DNA from: Cokeromyces recurvatus
Lineage: Eukaryota; Mucoromycota; Mucoromycetes; Mucorales; Mucoraceae
NCBI RefSeq assembly: GCF_025118155.1
Contig: NW_026251399.1
Coordinates: 643,976 to 707,975, forward strand
Length of the DNA stretch: 64,000 nucleotides
Direction of reading: 5' to 3'
Of the stretch, positions 25,164 through 36,506 are shown one piece after another. Every line of letters begins with the position of its first letter. The first letter of the stretch is position 1. The notes under the pieces are model-generated. The model ran no database searches. It was not told where the DNA came from and was given only the letters and a program-made list of their open reading frames with translations. A program made the translations under genes and the position numbers.

Positions 25164-26661
25164 AGGAAACTATATTATTATGTAAGCGATATAAATATGT
25201 ATTGATATTTGAATAAATTAAAATAGTTTACAGCAAAAAAAAAAAGAAAAAGAAAGAAAAAAAAATTCTACAAGAAAGAAGAGCAAAAGGTTATTATTAT
25301 GATACAAACCGAAATAGTTGAGAGATCTTGTTGTCCTAAATCTTTTTACTTTGTCTCCTTTTTTTTTTAGTTTTGTTACTTTCTCGACTGTCTCCTAATA
25401 GCAGCAAAGAAAAAAGAACATGATTTCAATTCCTTCCTTCCCCCCCTTTTTTTTTTCGTTATTATTTGATATGTTTTTTAATTTCTTCTCCTGATCAATC
25501 TAACATATTTACTTTGCCCTATCGAAACATATGCATGTAAATATTGAATATATATCTTATTTGTATAAAATAGAATGATTCTTCTTCTACAAGTATGAAT
25601 CAGATAAAAAAGGTATTTTATCTCTATTTTCTTGTGTATAAAAAAAAATGGCAAGTGTAAATTGCACAATATGCGTAACATATATAAATTAGACAACATA
25701 CGGATAAAATATATAGTGTTGATTGATTATTAGAATCTATTAAAATGGTAATTAGAATAGCCATGTGAGGTGATTTAGCTTATTTTATTCTTTTTTTCTA
25801 GGAGAAGAATTCATCTTTATTAATCCATATACATATATATCAAAGACTGCTTTTTATTATTATTATTATTATTATTATTGTCCTTGCTTCATCTTCAATA
25901 TGCCTTAAAATTATTAATAAGTCCATAGAGCGATTTAGGAGTTTTCTAATCGCTTTGTATGCATTATGCATATATCTATTTTTATATATTTATATACAAA
26001 CATATATAACATGTATAATAATACCAAATATTTGCTTGTCTTGATTGTTGTGGTAAAAGAAAAAAAAGTAAAACATCTAATGCTCTTTCCATAAAGAACA
26101 AACAAAAATATTCGCCTGTTGATAATATAATATAATAAGAATAGTATTTACCATTTTTTTTTGTTTCTTTTTAAAAGTAGTTAAGACATATATAAGCATA
26201 GAATTTAATGACTAGTCACAAGGAAAATATGAGAAGCTGAATTTAGTTGTTTACATTAGACAGTATTTTAATGATCACCTATCGTTACAAGTCATTCACG
26301 TTTACAGTATCTAAACTTTAAGATGCAGATGAAATCACATTTCTTATAAAGTTATAAGCTTACTTTAAGGCACATATAAGTTCTTACTTTTATTAGTAGT
26401 ATGAAAAAAAATTTAGAATAAAATTTAATTGATTATATATGCTCTACTATCAATTTTAAAAATGAGTAGTGTTATTATTTGACTTACTTTTACAAATGAA
26501 TGTGACCAAACTCTTTTCTTAGTAATAAAATACAGTAGGATAATTCTGTCAAAATGAATCTCTTTTTTCTTGCATGATTGATGTAACCAACGAAAGAGAA
26601 TAGCAAAAGATGTCCCAGAATATTATACTTGTTGTGAGGGAATTTTTATTTTTATTTTTAG

Positions 26662-26720
26662 GTTATCACTTGAAGAAGTTAATACGATGGATGTTGAGTT
26701 TTTCTTATATAATCAGCAGA
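26662..26720 (+). pseudogene. Isolated exon-like fragment, faintly cyclin-like
   Basis: A 59-nt stretch is bordered by a pyrimidine-rich tract plus AG and by GTAAGT. It reads LSLEEVNTMDVEFFLYNQQ. The pattern 'L..EE.N.M..EF' resembles the helix after the cyclin box start in Pho80-type cyclins, but it is far too short to assign. No convincing neighbouring exon was found. Confidence 0.2.
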
Positions 26721-26829
26721 GTAAGTATAAAGACAAGTTACTAAACTTTTACTATTCAAATGCTTATATATAAACGAAGGAGGAGAGTATGACAACTACC
26801 TTTTTTTTTTAAAAAAAAAATTAAAGCTT

Positions 26830-27054
26830 TTGTTACCTATTAAAGACAGAAAGATACAGAGAATTCATAACAAAAAAATGAGACTGAATATTTTATCCAG
26901 CTCTGTAAATCGAAAAGAGTTACTTTTATCTATTGCTGATTTCATAAATTCTATTCATCAAAATACCCTTCAAGTTAAGGCAGTCATGCCTGATACCAGC
27001 ATTTTTTTTTATTTTGCCTCGAATCCCTTAATGGAATTTAATAAAAGTGTGTAA
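26830..27054 (+). other. Unrecognised open frame of about 70 codons
   Basis: The frame has no ATG at its start; the first internal ATG is at MRLNILSSSVNRKELL. Composition is protein-like, with mixed polar and hydrophobic residues and few low-complexity runs. It may be a remnant of a larger coding region together with the exon-like piece upstream. No function is proposed. Confidence 0.2.
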
Positions 27055-27881
27055 GGTGGAAAATAATATAGATGCGTGTGAATCCAGAGAGGCGAGTATG
27101 CAAATCATTTAGAGAATACAGTAGCTTTGTATGTATAGATATGGATTGTATAAGACTTAAAACAATGTATTCATTTCAATTGTCAGCAGTGGTAATTTGT
27201 ATTTATGAACTATTTCAACTTTTATCAAATAAAAAAAACGAATTCAGAGTGAATGCGTAAAAACGGTATAAATAATATATAAATTAAACATGTGTGTAAT
27301 TTGTTGAACTCACTCAATACTTGGATCAATTTTCATTTTTGAGTGTTACAAAAAAAAAAAAAAATGAGAAGGCTATTAACTTTAAAGGGAAATGACAGTG
27401 TTCAGCTTCCATTAAAGAAGAAAACAAAAACAGCAACAAAAGAAGTTATTACTGACTTATTTATAAAATAGTAGTTTTGCATAGATTATTTCTAAAAATC
27501 AAATTTGTTTTTTCTCTTATCAGATCATAGATAATACGTATATTCACTACATTAATGTCAAAATTAGAAAAAGAAAAAAAAAAGATAGCTAGTTTAAAGA
27601 TGAAGAAGAACTTACAAAGCAATAATTTAATTAATTACCTTTACTCAATAACCTATTGATATATTTTAAAAAAAAAAGTGCTTTTACATAAAGAATACGT
27701 CCGCAGCAGAGAAATACATAAAGCCGCCAATTAGAAACTATGAAATAGCCAATAATTGGAGCCCTGAGTAACTAGTACAATAACAGTTTGTCAATAATAT
27801 AAGAAAAAAAAAAAACGTTATCCAATCAAAACTTATTTATTTTCCTTTTTTTTCAAGGAAAAAAAAAACTATTACATAATA

Positions 27882-29209
27882 ATGACCCTAAATGCATATC
27901 TTGGCTTCCTATCACTTGGAAGTGCAATACAAACACGATTTCATACAGAATGTCAAGAAGAAGAACGTCATGAGCTTGAGAGATTACAACGAATGGCACA
28001 ACAAGTGACATTAGCAGAAATTGATACTGTATCAACGGTCAGTATACATAATGCTCCTTCAGAACGTAAAGGTATCTTCTACTTCTATACACACATATAT
28101 ATAGATATGTATTCTTATTAATATTAAATAAACACATATTATTAGTGGAAGTAAAGGAAAATATATCAGGTGTTGCATTGGCTATTAGTACTATGATAGC
28201 TAATTATTCATTATGTTTTCCTATTGTGGCAGCACGACATCGTCTACAAGCATTACCAACATTACATAGTTATAAAAGAGATACACCCATTTACGGTTTA
28301 CAATCGATTATATACACATATAAACTAGGAGGTATTCGAAGGCTTTATCCAGGCTTTGGGCTAGGATTGATAGGTCAGTCTATCAGTGCAACTTATGAAT
28401 CGGGTGTGAATCAAATCATGTCACATGCCATCACATCTGCCAATAAAAGAAACAAGAAAATTCTCAGTAATTTACTCAGTCTACTCACGAAAGGGTTAAC
28501 GTTATTCATCAATATTCCACTTTATCCACTTTATCGTAATGCTTTAATTCTTCGTGTTCAATCAGATTCAGATTTAACACGAGTTGTCATTCATAACTCC
28601 CGCGACTTTATTGATCTTTATAAGCAAGAACTTAATTGCTTTTGGCCAACTAATCCTAATTATCAGCACATTATATCAGCTTTTTTACCTTCTTGTATAT
28701 TGAATGCAGTTACCGAGAAACTGTTAATTTTTATATATCGCTTTATATACCAAAAATTTTCAAACGAATCATTGTCTTCAAACGATGGCGAATCATCTAC
28801 TACAACTCAAACTAATGCATCCAAGAAAAAAAAGGAATTAACAGTACTGCATACATTCTATCCTGAAATTGCATGTGGTGTTATCAGCAGTATGTTTACT
28901 CGTGCATTAAGTTACCCTATTGACACTGTGATCTTCAGATTGATGCTCCAGGATAGTGGCGTCTTGAAGACAAATACAACTTACACAGGATTTTTTGATT
29001 GTATAAAAAAAATGTGGTATGAAGAAGGAGGCTGGAAAGGATTTTATCCAGGATGGGGTGTTGGTGTGTTGGAAGTGACTGTAGGTTGCTTCATATTAGA
29101 AACTTCATGGTGGGCTTATCATGCCATTGAATGGAAATTACGAGCACCTGGATCAAGCGATACACGTGCAGTTAGAAAAGCTAGAAAATTAAAAGAAAGA
29201 CTTATGTAA
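27882..29209 (+). CDS. SLC25A46-like mitochondrial carrier-family protein
   Basis: Two exons, 27882..28071 and 28146..29209; 417 aa (human SLC25A46 is 418). The N-terminus is soluble and charged. The first carrier-like repeat includes FPIVAARHRLQALP and GGIRRLYPGFGLGLIGQ; the last includes the signature SYPIDTVIFRLMLQ followed by GGWKGFYPGWGVGVLE. Carrier motifs (PxDxxxxR) are clear only in the last repeat, as in SLC25A46/Ugo1-type proteins. These sit in the outer mitochondrial membrane and act in membrane dynamics rather than solute transport. Transport is therefore unlikely, and the role in fission/fusion is by family. A 28-nt T run follows the stop. Confidence 0.78.
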
Positions 29210-29232
29210 TCATTTTATTTTATTTACTGGAT

Positions 29233-29275
<43 letters not shown>

Positions 29276-29362
29276 ATAAATAGTATTAAAATTATATTGA
29301 GTTCCAAAGTCTGTTTATCTTTGATATCATTCATTCTTAATATTATATACTTTATTTACTAT

Positions 29363-30766
29363 TTAAATCTTTTCATAATCTAATTTAGTTTCCAACTTCT
29401 TTGCTTCTGCCACTTTTCTTACAGCTTTCATAAAATCTTCTTGGATACAATAATCACGTTCTTCTCTAATAGCAAACATACCAGCCTCTGTACAGACATT
29501 TCTTAAATCAGCGCCATTAAAACCATCTGAAAGTTTAACAATGGCTTCATAATCTATATCACCATGTTTTGCAATATGGCCAGCGTGAATTTTCAAGATT
29601 TCTAAACGACCTTGTTCATTAGGTAAAGGAATTTCAATCTTTCTGTCAAGACGACCAGGTCGAAGTAATGCAGGATCAAGTGTATCAGGTCGATTTGTAG
29701 CCATGATAAGTTTTGTTTGTCCAAGATAATCGAAACCATCCATTTGATTTAATAATTCCATTAAAGTACGTTGAATTTCACGATCAGCAGATGTACCTTC
29801 TGAGAAACGACGACCACCAATAGCATCAATTTCATCCATAAAGATAATACATGGTTCATGCTCTTTAGCATAGCCAAACATTTCTCTAATTAATCTAGCA
29901 CTTTCACCGATATATTTATCCACAATAGCACTTGAAACTACTTTTAAGAAATTGACTTGGAGTGTGCTGGCAACTGCCTTTGCCAATAAAGTTTTACCTG
30001 TACCTGGTGGACCATATAATAAAACACCTTTAGGTGGTTTGACACCAACACGTAAAAATAATTCAGGATTCATTAAAGGTAATTCAATAACCTAAAGAGA
30101 AAAAAAAAACCAGCTCCATAAATTTTATATTATCTCTAACTTTATATATAAAACTTACTTCTCGAAGTTCACGAATTTGTTCGGAGAGACCACCAATTCC
30201 TGCAAAACTGACATCGCCAGGATCTTCAATTGACATATTATAAACTAGAGGATCTACTTCACGAGGTAAAATACGCATAATAGTTAAAGTTGTCATATCA
30301 AGAGCTACACGAGCACCTTGTTTTAACTTTTCTTTATCTACAGTATTACGACATCCTACAACATAACGAGGTCCGCTTGTATTCTTTACAATAACTAAAT
30401 TTTGTTATTAATTTGTTAATTTCTTTCCTTTTTTTTTCTTCTTCTTTTCTTTTGTTTTTTGAATTAGCTTACAGCGTTCATCATCCAATTGCTTTAAAAC
30501 TTCACCAATGACTTGACCAACACTTTGTAATGCTTTAATATCATCTTCAGATTTGTCATATTCTTTATCGAGTGTTCTTAAACCGAGACGCACTAATAAT
30601 GGAATTATAAGTTAGTAATTAAACTAAAATCTAAGAATTTATGGTTAACTTTACTTTCTTTAAGCTTGGCATCTAATTCACGATGTTCCAAGAGTCTTCT
30701 TCTATAATTATTTAAAGCTTTTGTTTTTGGATCTTGCTCCACTTGATTTGATGAACTTGATGACAT
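29363..30766 (-). CDS. RPT4: 26S proteasome regulatory ATPase subunit Rpt4
   Basis: Minus-strand exons 30766..30655, 30592..30473, 30394..30159, 30091..29363 give 398 aa (human PSMC6 389). The N-terminal coiled coil contains [16 protein letters not shown] and [22 protein letters not shown], diagnostic for Rpt4. The OB domain has [18 protein letters not shown]. The AAA domain has Walker A GPPGTGKT, Walker [11 protein letters not shown], and arginine fingers in [14 protein letters not shown]. The subunit is part of the hexameric unfoldase ring of the 19S particle. All catalytic motifs are intact. An ACGCGT hexamer lies 90 bases upstream of the start (30856-30861). Confidence 0.97.
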
Positions 30767-31495
30767 GTTGTATGCTTATTAAAAGGAAAAAAAAAAAAAA
30801 AAGAAAAACTAGTGTGCTTTATTTCAAAAGGAAAGTATTCTAATCTTACTAGAAGACGCGTAAGAGAAAATTCCGACAAAAACACGTCACTTACACTTAA
30901 AATAGGGTGCGTTTAGGAATTCAAATAATGTTGTATCTTCCATAGAATATTATTTAATGAAAATTACGTCTATAATATGAAAAATAATAATGATTTTTGA
31001 CATTTTTCAAATTCTAAAAGAACACTTGAAGCACAGTAATAAAGCAAGAAAAAATCTTGATGAGTACATCTTGTGTTTAATAATTTAAAAATGTTCGCAA
31101 TACAAGAGTTAATAGGTGTGGAGCGTCTTAGGAAATCTATCAAGTATCAAGCTTATCGAAATCGTTCACAGTAGAACTGCTATCGCATGTTATAAAAAGC
31201 CCTAATATGCAAACTGCAGTTTTATACTTTACTTATTTCGTTCATTGCAACAATTTCAATACATCCAAAAAGTTTTTTTTTTATTTTCATTAATCACTAA
31301 ACATTTCTCATTTTTATTTTAACTTCTTATTTCTAAACCTTTTTTTAACACAGTATAATGTTTACTAAATCAATAATTCATATATAAAAGAAATTGTATA
31401 CCTGCTGGTATTTTTTATTAGCTTATATATATATATAAATCCATCTATTCTTTTGAAGGCTCAATAATAGGATTTTTCCCAAGACATATTCGTTC
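30767..31495. other. Spacer upstream of RPT4 and downstream of NDUFA8
   Basis: This stretch holds the Rpt4 promoter and the NDUFA8 3' region. A TATA-like box (tataaaaag near 31191) on the plus strand is followed by a leader-like CA-rich stretch but by no open frame. Bases 31445-31495 extend the NDUFA8 reading frame past its stop. Confidence 0.45.
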
Positions 31496-32067
31496 TTATT
31501 TTTCTAAAGCTCCAGGGACTTTTTTTTCCAAACCCTTTTATTTATTTATTTTTTTTTAAAGAAAAATCAATAAAATGAAAAAATAAATTGATGCAAAAAT
31601 ATGTATATTTACCAATTTTTCAAACACACAAGTATTAAACGTTTGTTCAGGAACACGACAAGCGCCGAACTCTTGATTGTTGTTTTCCAAACATTGCCAA
31701 TGTGCTTCAAATTCTTTTCCACAATTTTCTCGAAGCTTAGTAATTCTATTAAAATAATAATACATTAAAACAAAAAAAAAAAAGAATAAACAAATCATCA
31801 TAATCCTTAATTACAAACTTACAAATCAATTGCACAACGAGTCACTTTTCTTCCTTCTTTAAGACAATGCTTGGGATTATTATTTTCGTTTTTGCAAAGC
31901 ATAAAATCTTCATTATATTCTTTACAGTATTGTCCAATAAAAAATGATGCGCTCTTCAAAGGTGCTGAAGTAGCTCCAAGCTCATCAACTTTAGGAACTG
32001 AATCAGGGAGAGGAGCAGATTCAACATACTCGGTATGCGTAAAGTTTCCTTTTTGATGAGTAGACAT
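31496..32067 (-). CDS. NDUFA8: NADH:ubiquinone oxidoreductase subunit NDUFA8 (CHCH protein)
   Basis: Minus-strand exons 32067..31823, 31745..31613, 31534..31496 give 138 aa. It begins MSTHQKGNFTHTEYVESAPL. Twin CX9C pairs mark a protein imported by the Mia40 pathway: CKEYNEDFMLC with CLKEGRKVTRC, and CGKEFEAHWQC with CRVPEQTFNTC. Conserved VFEKLGLEKKVPG follows. This complex I accessory subunit lies on the intermembrane-space side. In the last exon the frame meets TAA after GALEK, but the same frame then reads on as ERICLGKNPIIEPSKE to a TAG at 31445-31447. The product is shorter than relatives, so the TAA may be a mutation or base-calling error. Confidence 0.87.
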
Positions 32068-32800
32068 GGTATTATACAAAAGTGGGGGGGGGTAATTAGC
32101 TAAAAGATCTACAAACAAACAAACAAACAAACAAAAAACAGCAAAATTCAATAAATTCTATTAATTTAACATTTAATTGCCATAAGATGTAATTTATTCA
32201 ATACTTTACTTTATGAAGTTTGAACTATTATAAAAAAAAGGGGGTGTGTAAACGCCTTACCTTTTTTTTTTTTCGTAAAGACGATATATTGTTATTTTCT
32301 CAAAAAAATCTGGGGTTTACAACATTAAGCCCGAACTCCATAGATAGTGCTGAAGAAAAAAACTTAAACTGGTAATAAACAGTCACATTCTACATAACGT
32401 CACCAGTTGTTATGATAGTGTTGTCCTGTAGGTGCAATCACATCAAATGATAACAATAAAATAGTATTGCTAAAGAAGCTTAAATTGTTGTCTTTAATAA
32501 CTGTAATAGTAAGATAGAGTAGATTTGATTATGTATAATAAGCGTATAATAAATCATTCATTAATATTTAAAAAAAAAGGACAATAATCACTTTTATTCT
32601 TAAATACTTTTTCCATATAGGGCAACAATAGCACTCAAATTGTTAGTTGAAGAACATAGTTGGCTCAAATCTTTTTTCCCCTTGATGATGTAGCATCCAT
32701 TTTTAGAAGGAACATATTTTTTTATTTTTATTTTTTAAAAAAATTTCAAGCGCGCTTTGTATTTTTATTTTATTTTTTTTATCTCCTTTTTATTATAAAG
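32068..32800. promoter_or_regulatory. Divergent spacer between NDUFA8 and the KEN/PIP-motif protein gene
   Basis: It contains an AAAC repeat (about 32108-32135) close to NDUFA8. A perfect 10-bp palindrome aagcgcgctt lies at 32748-32757, 43 bases before the ATG at 32801. The GCGC core resembles E2F/MBF-type G1/S sites, which would fit the cell-cycle motifs of the encoded protein; this is inference. No other gene was seen. Confidence 0.45.
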
Positions 32801-34168
32801 ATGGCACCAAGAGGAAAAAAGAAAGCGATAGATACAGGAACAAACAGCAGAATTGATTCCTATTTTAAACCTTTAAAAGAAACAGAAATATCTGTTAAAC
32901 GGAAGCTAGCAGATACTGATGAAAATAGTGTTCTTACAAATGATGAAATTAAAAAAAGAACTCCCTCACCTCCTAATTCACAACCTTTAAAATCGCAAGA
33001 ATTGAAAAAACTTCCTTTAGCAGATGTAGATAACAAGAATAAAGTTCGTATACCTTTAATGGATAAAAATCCTAATAAATCATTGGAGTTTAGTCAAAAA
33101 TCACGTAAAAGTAAACTTAAAGACTTTATTCAACCTACCTTTGCTGTTTTATGTGATGAGGATATTGAAAGAGGTATTGAAAGAGCCGAGACACCACCTA
33201 TTGTATCTCATTTATTTAGAGACGATAGTTTTCTAAATGATAGTCAAGAAAATACAACTTCATCTTTTCCTGCTAGTCCTGAACAGCAACAGGAATTAAA
33301 CACTCAATTTATTTCTGAAGGCGATATAAATACCCAATTCACTGCGACTACTTCATCACCTGTTCCATTTGATCTATATGACGATGATGAATATGATAAA
33401 AATAGCAAGCCATTTGAAATATATAAAGATGAAAATAATGAAGATAGTCAGCCATTTGAAGTATATAAGGATGAAAATAATGAAGATAGTCAGCCATTTG
33501 AAGTTTACAAGGATGAAAATGAAGATGATTATAAACCTTTTGAGGTATACAGAGATGAAGACGATTCAAAGTCATGTACAATCAACACAATTAACAATAA
33601 TAAGCCATTCACATGTATCAGAGAAGATAATAAAGAAAATGAACCGCTGTCAATAGACAACAATGAAAATGATGCTTTGAGTGAAGATTTAGACAGTGAT
33701 ATCAATATCCCTCAAACAAAAGATACCGCAGTAGCCCTCAAATCCAATAAAAAAACAAAATCGTTTGATGATTTTTCATTTTTTGGTGAGGTCGATGACG
33801 AAGGTTCTAATACTAATTCTACTTACTTTGATCTTGAAAAAGAACGTGAAAATGGAGAACAAGGAAATAATTTTGATGTCTTTACTGATCTTGATGGAGA
33901 CTTTTCAGTAGGAGAATTAGCTTCAACAGATGAAGCCTTTAGCATCTGCATTGACACTAAAAACAAAGATTCATTACAAGATTACACTTTATCACCTGAA
34001 ATTCAGACACTCAGTCAAGTACATGTGCCTTTACCAAATCCACGTGGCAAAGACATTTTAGAAAAACTAAACATTAAAAGTATAAATGATTCCAAACAAA
34101 AACTTGAAGTGGACAATGAAGACGATGTTGATGATGACGACGATGATGGATTACCACTATTCAATTAA
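32801..34168 (+). CDS. Acidic, disordered protein with PIP-like and KEN motifs
   Basis: Single exon, 455 aa, starting MAPRGKKKAIDTG. I do not recognise the family. A PCNA-interacting-like motif (NSRIDSYF, residues 15-22, close to Q-x-x-I-x-x-F/Y-F) lies in a basic N-terminus, as in PCNA-binding S-phase proteins. PLADVDNKN and RIPLMDKN resemble destruction-box contexts. A KEN box is at residues 278-280 (DNKENEP). Residues 203-260 are four or five tandem units around PFEVYKDENNEDSQ. The rest is Asp/Glu/Ser/Asn-rich and probably disordered, ending in DDDDDDGLPLFN. The most plausible class is a replication or mitotic regulator degraded by APC/C (securin-like or PAF15-like in style), but no homology is claimed. 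The ATG at 32801 is chosen because the upstream open frame is T-rich leader. Confidence 0.75.
   Translation: MAPRGKKKAIDTGTNSRIDSYFKPLKETEISVKRKLADTDENSVLTNDEIKKRTPSPPNSQPLKSQELKKLPLADVDNKNKVRIPLMDKNPNKSLEFSQKSRKSKLKDFIQPTFAVLCDEDIERGIERAETPPIVSHLFRDDSFLNDSQENTTSSFPASPEQQQELNTQFISEGDINTQFTATTSSPVPFDLYDDDEYDKNSKPFEIYKDENNEDSQPFEVYKDENNEDSQPFEVYKDENEDDYKPFEVYRDEDDSKSCTINTINNNKPFTCIREDNKENEPLSIDNNENDALSEDLDSDINIPQTKDTAVALKSNKKTKSFDDFSFFGEVDDEGSNTNSTYFDLEKERENGEQGNNFDVFTDLDGDFSVGELASTDEAFSICIDTKNKDSLQDYTLSPEIQTLSQVHVPLPNPRGKDILEKLNIKSINDSKQKLEVDNEDDVDDDDDDGLPLFN
33407..33565 (+). repeat. Coding minisatellite, 14-15-codon units
   Basis: Units read KPFEIYKDENNEDS, QPFEVYKDENNEDS, QPFEVYKDENEDDY and KPFEVYRDEDD. 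The two central copies are nearly identical at DNA level, indicating recent tandem duplication. Confidence 0.93.
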
Positions 34169-34384
34169 CTCTATATTTTTTTTCTTTTCTTTCCTCCTTC
34201 CCCTCTCCCATTATATATAGTACAAATTTTTATATGCTTTTTTATTTTACTTTATTTTATTTAAATACCCATTTCTTTCATTTTAAAGCTTTCTTTTATT
34301 ATAAATAAATTTCATTTTATATCCATAAAAAAAAAAAGGAGCGAAAGGCTCAGAACATATTGGACCAGCAATAATAAATTATCA

Positions 34385-36506
34385 TTAATCAGTGAATTCA
34401 TCTTCAACAAAAGCAATACTCTCGTCATTTAAAGTCATTTCTAACAATTGACCATTTGCATCCTTTTTCACTTTAGCACTAAAGGATAAATCATATACAT
34501 CAAAGGGGAAATCATGATCTTTTTGACTTTCCAATCGAATATATCTATAACCTGTATCCGTTACTATAAACTGACATTCAAGAAGCTGCTGTTGTCGATC
34601 GTTATCTATATTTTGACAATTGAAACTAGGTAAAGGATGTAATTTAAGCTAAAGATAAAGTTATTATTATGATTATGATTATGATTATGATTAAAAAAGC
34701 GTTTCGTATTACCCATAACAGGCCATCATAAGATATTTGAACATTTAGCCTAGTTCTGTAAACATAGGGTTGATTGACAAGGAAACGATACATCAAAGAA
34801 GTGCGCATAGGCATTAGCATATCAAGTCCAATATAATCTCCAGCTTGAATATCTAAATGGTTTATTTAGTAATTCGGGTATATATACAATAGGACATACT
34901 TTGAATTGATTTCCATGAACTGTCTTCATTTCCATCTACAGCATTTGAATATTGATGTTGATTCGTAGTGCTTGTATAATAATCATCATGCATTTCCTGT
35001 AATGTGTTAATATAAATAGTGGGATTATATGAGAACAGATCAATAGCAGGCATGATCTGTTTATTTGTCAAAAACAAACATCGATCATTTCTACAAGGAG
35101 CTCTTGCATTACGTTCAAATTTACTTTCCAAATAAGGCTTGATAGGTATGATACCTTCTTCCAAATCATTATATAATATTGTTAATCCTAGATCCTATAC
35201 ATAAAGTAAGTCAATATGATGTATATATTAACAAGACATCTTTTTTTTTTTTCACCATGTGTTCAATTTCTTTCTTAGTTAATTCCTTAACAATAATGGA
35301 ATCATCGTTTCCTTCTAGTTGATATGGTATTTGATTCATATACATCATAAAATATATATCTGCAAAGTCATCTACAACTGAATTCTGATCATAAGTTTCC
35401 AAGAATTGTGATACCATTGCCTTAGCAGCAAATGCACCCGATTTAATGTCAATATAACACGTATGTAACTGAACATCTAACAATAAATAGATAAGTATAT
35501 TATATACATCTCTATTAACATACCTAGATAGATGTATACCTTTATTTAAAAAGCAATAACGCCATTGAGAATTAATAAATGCTTGATAATTACTTGATTT
35601 GCCATGAATTAAATGAGGAGATCTAAGAAAGTTTGCATATATGCTTCGAAGTTGTTGCTCTTCTATGAATACATCTTGGAAATAGCAATAAGGTGTTTTT
35701 GAAAGACGACAAGCATGGTATCTTGCAGATACACCCATTTTAACAGGCGCATTAATTATTGTCAATTTACTTGGTGTACATCCTTCAGTATAGATCATCT
35801 AATTATACATCTTTTTTTTTAGACTCTAAATTCCTACTAATACACACATACACACACACATATATATATATGTATATGTATATGTGTATGTATATTTATA
35901 TATGTATATTTTTGTTACATCTAAAGTCATGTTGAAAATTGGATCATCATTCCAAACAATGTAATTCGCAAACATATCATATTGACAGAGTTGTTTTAAT
36001 ATAGGTTGTAATTTAGACTTTTTTTGTTGCAAGTTAGAATTCTGTTCAGACAGCGATAGTAGTATAGCAGTTGTTTGTAATCGACCTTCATCAGGATACA
36101 CTTTATCTAACAAATCAACTTCTTCCATAAACTGATTATCCTCAGAATGCTCCTGTTGCCAATCTTGATATTTTTTACCACTAAAAAATCCTACATGAAC
36201 AAGTAAAAAAATACAACCAAAGAATAAACCAAAGATGATGATGCTTAACTCAATCCAACCTGTTTGCCTGTATCGCTTAATGAGTCGACGCTTCCATGCT
36301 GAGAGTCTTTTACGTATTTTGCTTTCTTGCCAAAGTCGTTGAATATAAGGAGGTATACGATGTTGAAAGGGATCTGAGCTAATGTTAATGCGAATTCCTC
36401 TTAATGATGTATTATTGTTGATAGTAGTTGGTTGACGTCGAGAAGCTAGTAGTGATGAGTTCAAATTATTGTTGAAAGATTTCTCATGCCCAACGTCTGC
36501 ACGCAT
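34385..36506 (-). CDS. Type II membrane protein, glycosyltransferase-like with discoidin-like C-terminus
   Basis: Minus-strand exons 36506..35919, 35798..35540, 35476..35256, 35194..34900, 34852..34713, 34648..34385 give 588 aa. A basic cytoplasmic tail precedes one membrane anchor (LSIIIFGLFFGCIFLLVHVG). The luminal part matches a fungal GT64-like family as I recall it: CQYDMFANYIVWNDDP, RYHACRLSKTPYCYFQD, LRSIYANFLRSPHLIHG, and RAPCRNDRCLFLT. A C-terminal F5/8-type segment has NAVDGNEDSSW and GDYIGLDML. In that family CYFQD is normally followed by two more Asp and Trp; here it reads FQDVFI, and the later HTGF.WLG.GAF block is HTCYIDIKSGAF. A changed or lost catalytic activity is inferred. 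Location would be the Golgi. Confidence 0.65.

Larger units (their letters stand above)
25164..27881. other. Gene-poor, AT-rich region with coding-like scraps
   Basis: No intact gene was found in 2.7 kb. The first part is the chitin synthase promoter, with A/T runs and an ATT microsatellite (25856-25880). The second part holds scraps that look like decayed exons (26662-26720, 26830-27054, and a 36-codon frame from ATG 27364 starting MRRLLTLKGNDSV). None matches a family I can name, and none has a complete model. Confidence 0.55.

Noticed and set aside
30856..30861. ACGCGT (MCB-like) site upstream of RPT4
   Set aside because: A single hexamer is expected by chance and RPT4 is not a typical MBF target; noted only in the gene entry.
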